Shown in pieces: positions 31,245 through 43,391 of a DNA stretch of 64,000 nucleotides. The position numbers and the translations under genes are program-made. Within the stretch, counting starts at the first letter, position 1; every line of letters starts with the position of its first letter. This stretch comes from Paraspadella gotoi. Taxonomy: Eukaryota > Chaetognatha. Location: positions 19,541,741-19,605,740 of the forward strand of contig CM119270.1 of the NCBI GenBank assembly GCA_051294375.1, read 5' to 3'. The notes beneath the pieces are model-generated. The model was not told the DNA's origin, did no database searches, and was given only the letters and a program-made list of their open reading frames with translations.

Positions 31245-34200
31245 AAATCTTCACTCCGAAATCAATGTCTGTAAGAGTGAGTTGTGATAATAGGAGATAA
31301 AATGAAAATACAAATATTTTCTGAAATGCTCAGTTTTTAAAAATAATCAGAAATCATTTCAAACAGATAACAGCCCTTAGATAACTCCCACTAAGTGATA
31401 AGTATTTTAAAAAGTTCTTATCTTTTTTTAAGGAAGCAAATTCCTGATTTAAAAAAAAATCAATATTATTTTTTAACAAAGTCGATGGAAACTACAATTC
31501 TTTCCCGAAGCTTTCCCTTAAGTAGCGTTCGCTCGAATGGACGTCGGGATTTTAAATATTCTCCAAACAATTCTCCCAACATCTCAAAATTTTCTTTCGA
31601 TCAGCCGGAAGAAAAAAAAAAAGAATTCGAAGTGTTCCGTGTCAACTCCGTACGTATGTTGGTGTCTTTATATTTTTTACTTATGATGTACATAAAACGA
31701 ATAAGATCTTAGTTTAAATTTTCTCGCAGAAGCCACTGGAAAACACTCTGACATTCTTCTTCTCAGTTCCACCTTCTTTGCGCGTCAGAGGAGAAATTTA
31801 TAGCATCAGCTATAGAGCCCGACGGTACTGGGTTTTTGACCTTGACGATTTTTTGAAAACACCTGGACTGATATTGAATCCGTTTGAGTTTACGATAGAA
31901 AAAACTCACTCGGACCTCATTCAAGAATTTCAAATTTCATACCCGATGAAAGACTCACTATTTCCCGACGTTTATGTGAGACTGACTTGTACGCGTCCGC
32001 GAATACCTGCAATTAGANNNNNNNNNNTGACTTGTACGCGTCCACGAATACCTGCAATTAGAAGCGATACAAAAATATACCGCCTCGATGAAAAAACCCG
32101 CGAAAAAATACAAAAGTGTCTATCGGAAGATTTTTCGTTTCTCTTAAATTCTGGGGACGGCGCCGACGTCACTATTGAAGTCGATGGCCAAGAATTGAAG
32201 GTTCATCGATTCGTTCTCAAAGCCAGATCAACTTATTTCGCCCAAATGTTCTCAAGCCGAATGATCGAGAACAAAACCGGACGAGTTAAGATCGTCGGCA
32301 TCGGATCCGAGGCATTTGGGGTCATCTTGAAATATCTCTACGCTGGAACCGTGGCCGAAGGCTTCGACGACTACGCTTTGGAGATCTTGCCCAAGGTTGA
32401 AGAAATGATGATGATGGAATTGAAGAATATTTGTGTGGATGCGATGAGAAAAACGATCTCGTTGGAAAGAGTTTGTGATTTTCTTTGCGCTGCTCATATT
32501 TTTAAAATAGAGGATCTCAAGAGGTTGTGTTTGAACTTTGTCAAGAAAAATGCCAAGAGTGTGACAAATACTGAAGGATGGAAAAGATTAATTAAAATTC
32601 CGGATTTGATATCTGAAGTTTTCATTTTTGTGATAATTTCTTAATTTCTCGCTCATCATTTCTATTTCTTTTTCCTCAAAAAAATTATCACTTGGCTCAT
32701 ATATATATAGATGTTATTTGTCTGACTTCGTCACATTCAGCTTTAAAAGAGTTATTATTATTACTTATTGATTTACTTTTGAATATTCTATATTCTTTCC
32801 CTAATGATTAGGCTAATCAATGTAGACGAAAATTTTTTTGGTACATACCTATAATTTTATTTTTATTTCTTTTCCTTAATTAACAAAACACCATCCTTTT
32901 ATCGTGTAACAAAAATTATCAATATTTTTTTTTAATAGTTAAGTAAAATAAATATTTTTATACTTAATGGTTTTAAGAATCATGCGTTTAAATTAGCTAG
33001 GCGAGTTTCGTTACAACATAATTCGAGTTTTGATGTTATTAAGTAACTAGATCAATATTATTTCGCAACATTCAAAACGTAAAACCGAGGGAGAAGCTTT
33101 CATCTCAAACTGTCTCTCTGTTTTAAGTTTTTAACGATTGAGAACAGCAAAGCAGTTTTTTTTATAATTCGGTGCATAATTTAAGCGGGTCATTTATTTT
33201 TTTCCCCTCGATTTTACGATCAAATAAAAAAAATATCACTATCGAGTTTTAAAAAGAAAAAAAGAAACGAAACTGACTTCAGATTGGCTTCTTTAATCGA
33301 CAGACGAAAAAGAAAATTATTCTGTAAGTACATTTGTAAACAGTTATTTTTCTTTCAAATTGTTTTCTTAAATAAATGTTCATAACCCTATTGAATGTTA
33401 AAATGTTTACTAGGTAGTTTTTGTTGGCTTTTGCGGATGCGGTAAAAATGACCTATTATGGTGGAATAAAATTTACCAACCGGTTACTGCAGTCTTTCCA
33501 CTTCCAACCCAAAGGTCGGGGGTTCTAGCCCGGTATCCGCTTTCCCGATTATTAATCGATTTCTAACGATAATCACAGTCCCTTCAGCACTTCGATGCCC
33601 TGAAAATCAAGTCCTTTCTAATCCACCCTTTCCCTCCCTTTTTTTTTTTAGCGAAATGTCTAGTTTCAATCCGCCACCACATCATTTTAACTCAACAAAG
33701 TTCCAAATCGACCCCGACCAAGAAGTTCGCGTCCGTCAACTCCTCATTCTGGGGAAAATGAGCTTGAAACGACTGATAAATCGCTACGGCCTGAATCCTC
33801 TTCAATTTGATAAGGACATCACCCTTTTGGTCAGGGAGCTTGAATGTTCTGGAAAAATGTCACCGGAGGAGCATCGGTGGGTGAATATGCTTCGGTCGGC
33901 GCGAAACAGTCACGCCCACGATTGGGATAACGTCGGAAGGCGCAACACAATCATGACGGATTTGGAAACTGCCATTTCTGAAATGGGATTTTACGATCCG
34001 CGGAATGGAGATTACTTCGAGAATGTAGTGGAACCGGTTTTCCAACCGCCAACACGGTCACCAATGGAAGGTTCTGTCTCAACTCTGGTAGAGCCACATA
34101 CTGTACTGACAAAACAAGTGGAGCCCAAAAGATTCTATGAATTGCGGAACAGAAATTACTTTGTGAATACAGTGGAACCGGTTTCTCAGTTACCGGAGTG

Positions 34201-35995
34201 CCGATTACCGGAGTACAGATTGCCGGAGCACCAATTTACACAGTACCAATCGCCAGAGCAATCAAAGCCCGTATTTATTCCGACAACCAAGAACACAACG
34301 CCCATCAGCAATATGATGGCAACCAACCAATGTTGCACTGTGTCTCCAGTTTTGTCGGATTGGAAGGCTCATTCTGTCAAAAGCATTGTGGAAAAGAAGA
34401 GAGCAGATTCTGTCAAGTCACCAATATGGTCACCAATGGAAGGTTCTGTCTCAATTCTGGTAGAGCCAGATCCTGTACCGACAAAACAGGTGGAGCCCAA
34501 AAGATTATATGAATCGCAGAAAGGAGATTACTGCCGGAATATAGAGGGCTTTGGGCCAAAGCGCTCAAAGCTGAAAGGTCTGTCGACAGTGTGCGATGAG
34601 CCCAAGCATGTTGAGCCCCAGCGGGCTGACCTCAAGGGCGTTGAGCCCAAAAGCTTAGTGGCCAAGTGTGCAAAGCCAGAACGTTTGTCGACAGTGTGCG
34701 ATGAGCCCAAGCATGTCGAGCCCCGGCAGGCTGACCTCAAGGGCGTTGAGCCCAAAAGCTTAGTGCCCAATGGTGCAAAGCCAAAATGTCTGTCGACAGT
34801 TTGCAATGATCCTAAGCGTGTTGAGCCACAGCAGGCTGACCACAAGGGCGTTCAGCCCAAAAGCTTTGTGCCCAAGTGCGCAAAGCAAAAACGTCTGTCG
34901 ACAGTGGGCGATGACGCAAAGCCCAAGCGCGATCAGCCTAAACAAATAAAGCCGACAGTCACAAACGATGAGCCCATTGGAAACTTGGCGCCAAGAGAAC
35001 AATGTTGCGTTATAATGTGACTCATTGACTTACCAATCGATGAGTCGAATCGAACAGTCAAAAAGCAATGACTCAAAATTTAACTCACCGTCGTTTTTTT
35101 CCCACGTTGAGATTTTTCTTCTAATTTTTCCTTAGTTATTTCAATGTAATAAGATGCGACTGACTATCAAATGTTTAATTTGGACATGATTTTTATTTTA
35201 AATTATTATTACAATGATATTAGATGGTAAGCATAATATTTTTCACGTCCAAAACAAATACGTACGTAATATTACGTACGTTATTATTATTATTTGTTTT
35301 GGACGTTAAAAATATTATGCTTACCATCTAATATCATTGTAATAAGTTGGTAATATCATTGAAGTTGTAATATCATTGTAGCAGGATTACGCTGATTAAA
35401 ACGAGTAATTAAACTTTAACTTAAAGGTACAAAGGAAGGCCCTCTTTTCCGAAAGTCCCCCGTTTCAACTTGAATTCAGAATTAAGTTAGTGGTTTGGGA
35501 TAGTGAGTGGATTTCGAATGAGGTTAGCGATTAGGTTAGGGATTTGATTAAAGTTTTGGTTAGGGTCTCTCACCCGAATCGCTTTCCACGACTCCGTTGA
35601 TCCTTATTGTGTTTCTTTTCATTGTGATCCTCTTAAGCAAGCCGTGCCGTCGGCGCACGTGGGGCAGCGATAGATCTTCGGTGTTTTTGAGCCAAACGTA
35701 GACCGGCTCGGGGTGCGCGCGAGCTGTGCACGTCCAGGTGAGATCGCGCCCGGAGTCGACGTGTTTGTCTTGCAGCGGAATGTCGAAGGTGGGTTTCACT
35801 GCGTGAAGTAGAGAGGAATTCTTATAAGTTTTATTGTACATTTTTTTAATAAATAACTTTTGTTTTTTTTATTTTTTGTTTATTTTGATTCTTTTTTTAA
35901 TGATTCAATTATCAAATTTCGTCGTTCTAACATTTATATTTTTTTAAATTTATTTTATTTCTTTATTTTATTTCTTTATTTATTTATTTATTTCT

Positions 35996-36094
<99 letters not shown>

Positions 36095-36099
36095 TTGTG

Positions 36100-36194
<95 letters not shown>

Positions 36195-36848
36195 TTTTTT
36201 TATTTATTTATTTATTTATCTATTTTTTTATTTTTTATTTTTTTAATTATTTATTTATTTATTTATTTATATTTTTTTATATTTTTTTTTAAATTTTTTT
36301 ATTTATCTATTTATTATTAATTCATTCATTCAGTTATTCATTCATTTATTCTCTCGAGAATGTATTCAAGAATTCATTCATTCATTTATTCCGTAAATAA
36401 TTTATTGATTCAGTAAATAACTTAAAATGATTTTTTTTTCTTCCCTCTTTCCTTCATTCTTTCACTCTGTCCCCTCACCCGCGATGTGCAGCTGCACTCT
36501 CGCCTCTGTGCTGCCGCGGTTGTTGTGGCTGCTGCATTGATAGACGCCCGCATCTTCGAGCTTCGCGTCCGGCAGCAGCAGCACTCTGCTGTCGGAGAGG
36601 AGAAGATGAGATTCGGGAAGGCGGAACCCAGCGTCGAGGCGGTGCCATTGGTAGGTGGGGGTGGGGAAGCCCTGGAGGGGGTGAGGGATTGGGAGGGTGA
36701 GTTGAAGGAGTAAAGGAGAGGGGAAAATTAACAATTTTAGTTAAAACATGAAAAGATTAGATTGAACTATGAATTGTAGTAAAAGTTAGTGAAAAACGTG
36801 ATTTGATGCTTTAGTAAGTCCCTCTGTCGTTTTTCTTTCTCTGCTCTC

Positions 36849-36931
<83 letters not shown>

Positions 36932-39900
36932 CCCACAAACACAACATTTTCTGTCGTATTACATTCGTCGTTCTAGCAATCTGGGCCCGCTCCACGGTGC
37001 CTCAGACCTCCAGGAAAAAAAAAATTTCAAAATCGAGTGAAAAAAGTCATGTCATCGATTTCGATTTTGATAGGTTAACTTTTAAGTAGATGGTCTTGCG
37101 GGCTTTTGACCAGAAAAGATCGCTAAAACTCGTAACCTTTCTTTCTTTTCTTTTACTTTTTCTTTTACTCCTCTAAAATAAATAATTTTTTTATTTGACC
37201 AATGCCATTTTCTTATACTATGGTTAATTGCATAAAATGATACGGCGTTTGAAAGCTGATTGTCTCCCCTTTGGATATGTGCATAAGGACAAATGTTATT
37301 TTTTCATACGTATAAAGTAATATAATTTTTTTCTTAAACATACTCAATGTATTTTTACATGGAAAAATTTTACAAAAACATTTTTTTTACTTTATGTCAC
37401 TCGTTTAACCAGGTTTATCACTGCTGGTAATATCTATAGGTTTTATTAGTTAAAGGAAGGTTTACTTAGTCTGTGTTTTGATGCGATTTATTGCGATTTT
37501 AAAATTAAGAGAGAATTTGATTTTTCAATAAGGTATTCAACCACGACATTCGCGCAATATATAGATTCTCTTTCAGGTTTACATTTTCTTGTAGTTACCC
37601 GTTTTTAAACAGGTTTATTATATTTAAAAATTGAATATAGTTTTATTAGTTAGTAATCGGTTTTGGCTATTATGGTCTGTTGCGGTTTTTTGCGGTTTTG
37701 AGTTTTTAGGAAAGAAATATACCTTACCAGTTGATATGTCAATCATCAAAAAATAACAAAGAAAGAACTAGGTTTTCAAATTTTATTTCCTTTCTGACTT
37801 TCCTTATATTCGTTTAACCAGGTTTATCTGAACCAGAGATGTGGAAGCGATCGATTTTTCCGCCGCTGCCAATCCGGCGCTTCCAAGACCCTCCCCGCTT
37901 CCCCGATTTCGGGTGCAATCTTACTTTTTTAGCCGGATCAGCTTTCGGTTTCGAGTGCACATCGCTTCCTGATCTTTTAAAATTTCAATATTTGTTACTT
38001 ATTTTTATAATAACTTATCTCTTATGACGTATTCATTGGGTAGAATCATTTTGAAACAATCTTTTTGTTAAAAATAACAAGTGATTTTACTATGTTGGAT
38101 TGTTTGTCGATGGAAATGAGTTTAAATGAAAAAAACAAACCTTTTTCCTATTTGCGCTTTTCTTTTTTTTTTTCAGCTGCATTATTATTCAATTGACAAT
38201 TAATTAATCAATCAATCTCACTAAACATAATTCAAGATCAAATCATTAAAAATTAATGAATCAATTTTATCAATCTTTACAATTTTTTTCTCCTAATTAT
38301 TTTTTTTCATATTATTACAGACTATTTTATTATTATCAATCATTAATCAATCATTAAGAATGTCAGTGTTATCATTGGTCATCTCCAACGTCGTTGTTGG
38401 CTTTTGTCACTGCAGTCAGTGACCTGACAAAAATACCTAAAAATTAACGGCTGATTGAATTTTATTTTATTTGATCAATCAATCTTCAACTTAATCCATG
38501 ATGGTGCTATCTCTCGTTGTCCATCTATCCATCAGGGTCGTCATTTCCTTTTTTCATATGAGCAGAAACAAACAGTTTGAGCTAACAATGCCAGAACTGA
38601 TCAATTAATTAATTAATTCAAATCAATTAATCAAATATCAAATTCAATCAAATCAAAAAATTAAGCAATTCCAAATCATTTGTCATCGTCGGTATTATCA
38701 TTGTCGTGGTTGCCATCACTAATTATTTATTAATTAAACTCCTTATATCTTTGGTTGTCATTGCAAACTGTATCTTTATCATTTATTTTTATCCTTTGTT
38801 TGTTTTGTTTCTCTCTCACTCTGATCCTCTCTCTTTTAATCAAGTTTCACTTCTTTTCAACAACTCACTCAATCTGGCCTTACCATTGCACCTTCGCTCA
38901 ATGCTGACCATTCTAATGTCTGTCTCTACCACTTTGTTGGGAAAACTTTTACCCTTTTCTCTTTCCTTTCTGCTCTCTCTTCTCTTTCTCTCACACTCTT
39001 CTTTTACACAATTTAATTATTCGAATGTCATATTGCTGATGAAGGCTTGAAGTAAACAAGCCGAAACATGTCCAACTATTATTAAAAAATCGTTGTATAC
39101 AAATTCAAAATTCTTTGCTTTCTTAAATTAATTAATTGAACATAATTTTAATAATGTTTGCGGTGGACTCACAACAAAAATTTATAGAAAAATTTGAAGG
39201 CGTGTTTTTTTGTGATAAAGAAAACCTGGTATTAATCAAAAAACAGTAAAAAAAGTAAAAAATGATAAAAAGATTAATAACAACAACAACTAGTTATTTA
39301 CATTGGCCTGAGGAAAAAGGTCCAGCCATAACAAGATTGGGTAAAAAACAGGCTCAATTCTTATTGACCGCACTACTGTACTAACCGGCTTCACAAAGGT
39401 ACAAAGACTTCATCGTCGTTTTTGTCATTGTATTCATCGTCGTTGTCGTTCTTTCGTTTCAAATCATTTTGAGCTCCGCCAATAGTTCGACTGTTATTCA
39501 TTTAATTAATTAATTATGTTAATTAATTAAATAATTTATTTTTTTTTTCAATTAATTAATCAATTAATTACTTAGCTAATGATCGGGGCAAGATCCGGCA
39601 ATTGTTTGCCTCAAACTTTTTTATTAATATTTTGATTTATTTATTTTATATATTTTTTTATTTGCTTTTTTGTTCAGTGCAAGAAGGGGGAAAAAAAAGA
39701 AGAATAGAAAGAGAGTGTGTGTTAAGAGATTTAAGTTATGTATAGCATAATAGTTATGCAGTATTGCCAATAAAACAGATCAATCCTTTTGGTTTAAACT
39801 TGTTTTGTAACATGAAAAATGTTATGATTTCAAAAAAACAGAACTTAAATTTAAAAGAAAAAAATAATAAAAATATATAAGAAATAAAATTTTAGTTTTA

Positions 39901-42193
39901 ATAGAATTAAAAAGTTTTATTTAAATTTAATTTAAGTTGAATGTAAGAGTTTTTTTCAGATAGAAAAAAATCTTTTTCTTAGCTGAGTGTTTATTCTGAA
40001 GTATATTAAAAAGAAATAGATTAAAATAAATATTGTAATTTTTTTCATAGATTCTCGACCTAAGAGGATAGAGAATAAAAAGGAGAAGCATAAAAAATAA
40101 AAAGAGAAGAAAGGTAAATAGACCCAAAATATACGGTGAGCAAACATTTTAAATGTTCGAAATAAAATATTGAAAACAAAATTTTTAAGAGTAAAAATTC
40201 AAAGAAATAGACAGGGGTTGCAAAATTTTAATAACATTAAATAGCCTTCATTTCTAACCAATAAAAACAAATGAACCACAGGAGCGCAACACGCAGCGTT
40301 ATTATAGGCTCCGGGTTCAATGCTTTATTCTCAAAATTTTCTATACGCTCCCCGGTTTCCGAGGTTCTTGTCAAAAATTCGGGCCGCTTCCACAGTGTTG
40401 CGGTTTTCGCGGGTTCCGGATCGCAGTTCATCATCGTCTGAATCTGAACCTAATATCAGTTGTCAGGTTTGAACAGGTAGCATAACGGTTTCTAGTAAAT
40501 ACTGGTTAATGCGGAATTTTAGCGATTTTGTATTTTAAGAGCAGAAACAAGCTGTACCAATGAAGCTTCTCTAATTCAGAAATACAAAGAATAAAGAACT
40601 AGGATTTAAAATTTCTTTCATATTTTATTTTGAGCAAGTTCGTTTTATGCAAAGGTTTACTGTTAAAAAAGAAAGATATATTTATGTTAAAAACGCTGGC
40701 CTGGGATTACTAGTATATTATAGGGTTAAATACCGGATTTTTTCAGTTATATTCAGTATTTAATGGAGAAAAGAATCTCATCCAGTAACCCAACAGACAC
40801 CTACGAGATTATCAAAGTTTGGCTCAATACTTGATTTTAATTTTCACTGTTTGGGGATAGTTTGTCTCTGTCTCTGTTATCTTGTCGTTGTCTAATATTA
40901 ATGAATCCTCTTTGTCGGTCATTTTTAATCAATAAATTAATCAAATCAATGAATGCAACATTTATATGAATAAAAAAACTTATATTCATTTAGAGGAGAG
41001 AGAGTAGAGAGAGAGCAGAGAGAAAGAACGAGAGAGTGAAGAGACAAGGCACGAGATACGCGACGGAGACGACGACAAAACGAACGACACAAGACGAACG
41101 AACAACCGAGGTTTCGATGGACTGACGCGAGTTTGACCGGACCGAAGGTTTGACCGTACGACTCGTTCGCCCACTCTTCTTCATCTTTAACCATTTCTCC
41201 CGCCTTCTCTCTCACTTATAATAACCGCAAAGTAAGTTTAAATAAAAGACACCGCGCTCTTTTCACCTTTCTTTTTTCTACTCTTCATGTAGGCCAATGA
41301 GAGAAAGAGGAACCAACCACCTGACGCAAGCGCAAATATGACAAAATTGTTGTGTGGCATGTTGTAGTTTTAGAACATATTCCTTTAAATTATTGTATTA
41401 TATTTAAAAGCAAAACAAGAAAAATTTCTTCAAAATATGTATGTTTTCAATTATAAAAATTTGACAATTTTAATAATAGTATAATAGAACATGTGATGTC
41501 GAATTATTATTAAAAGCAAAAATATCAAAACAATTTCGAATATTTTTTTGAGTTTTAGACTTAATTTTTAAATGGTGCACTAATTGTCGGAGGTGGTGTG
41601 GTGTTGGCGGCGATTTTATCGGCGTGTGTAGGAGATAGGCGGCGGGGAGGAGCAGGCTGTTAACCTGGAGGTCTACTTTTGAATCGGCAGTGTGCGCCTC
41701 TCTCCCGTTCTCTGCGATCTCTCTCTCTCTCTCTCTCTCGTCTCTCATCTCTCTCTCTCTCTCTCACTATTCTCTCTCTCAATCTCTCTCCACATCCCAT
41801 ACCCCCCCTTCCATCTCGCCACCTTCCACATCCCTCCGTTCCACATTCCACTCCCTTCCACATTCCACTCCGCTCCACAATCGACCCCTTCCACATTCCA
41901 CTCCCGCTCCACATCGCCCCTTCCACATCCCACCGAAACTCTCACCGAAGCGACGCATTCGATGGTGACGTTTTGGCCGGAAATGGGGTCACGAGGGAAG
42001 ACGGCCGGAAATCCATCGGCGATCACCGGCGCCGAGACGGATTGCGCTTCTGATGGAGGAAAACAAATCATTGTATTCATTGTATCATAATTGTTACAAT
42101 AGTTACTTATAGATTTTTAGACAATAAAGATTTGTCGTTTTTATCTCACTGTCTTTCTGTCAATCTCTATGTTTGTCTGTCTATTTGTCATTG

Positions 42194-42224
<31 letters not shown>

Positions 42225-42831
42225 TTCTCTCTATCTCTCTCTCTCTCTCCCTCTCTCTCCCCCTCTCTCTCTCTCTCTCCCTCTCACCTTCCCCTCTAAC
42301 TTTGTCCACGATCTGAACGGCGATGATCGGCGATTTTCTCTTCAAAGTTTCGTTGCTTCTTTCTTCCGCAATCACATTTTCCACCTAAAAAAAATCATTT
42401 ATAAAATTCTTTTAATTAAATTAATTAGCGAAATAATTTAAATTTATTCTATACTCAAAGCGTCTGCTATTGAGCGTCAAGACTTTAAGTTCGTTTCCAC
42501 ACAAAAGGATTCAGTGTGACAAGAGCCAAAGTGTGGGGGACCGGGTGTGGAAAAAGTGTGGGGAAAGGCAGAGAAAAGGTGGGATAGTAGGGATCAGTAA
42601 TGGCATAGGGGTCTGGAGAGTAAGGGGGTTTAAGTATGAGAAGGGTGTGGAAGGATGTGGAAAGGCTGGCCTCTGAAGTGGGAGGAGGTAGCTTAAGTGT
42701 GCAGGATTGTGTGGCGTCGGCGTCAGAGAGTGGGAAAATGTGTGATAAGGATGGGAGAGCAGGAAGGGTCAGTCTGAGTGAGATAGTGATGAAGCTTGTG
42801 TGAAAAAAAATGGGGAATGAGAAGAAGACAA

Positions 42832-42926
<95 letters not shown>

Positions 42927-43346
42927 GTCTGTGAGGAGGCGCCAAAGTGAAACACGTGAGGGCGTTTAAGGTGAAACGGAAAGGCGTCGGTGATCGAAAG
43001 AAAGTGAGGCGCTAAAAAGAAATTGAACCGGAGACAAGAAAGCGAGAAATTAAAAGCGAAGAAAGGAGAGAGAAAAATTAACAACTGAATGAAAAATCCT
43101 GACGATTTCGTATCAATAACGAATAGTTTTAAAAGAATTATTTAACTATGAGCTTTCAAATATTACCATGATATTGACAATTGGACATAGAACTAACAGG
43201 AAGCTCACATATTTAACCACTGGTTTGTGTTAATGTGTTGAGACTGCATCAACAAAATTGAATGATCGTTTTTGCTGAAGTTTAGTTGGCGAGAATCACT
43301 ATTATCGCCGTGAAAACTTCATCCTTCCGTGAAAATAGGGAGAGGG

Positions 43347-43391
<45 letters not shown>

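Larger units (their letters stand above)
36672..41945. other. Contactin intron (5.3 kb) with microsatellites and a hammerhead element
   Basis: Contains (CT)n at 36,850-36,935, AT-rich DNA, ATTA/AATC tetranucleotide drift at 38,180-38,660 and 39,500-39,560, the hammerhead core at 39,033-39,085, and a GA/CGA-rich stretch at 40,990-41,110. No gene frame is supported. Confidence 0.6.

Noticed and set aside
35860-36292. 128-codon Phe/Ile/Tyr/Leu frame
   Set aside because: Translation of the (TTTA)n microsatellite.
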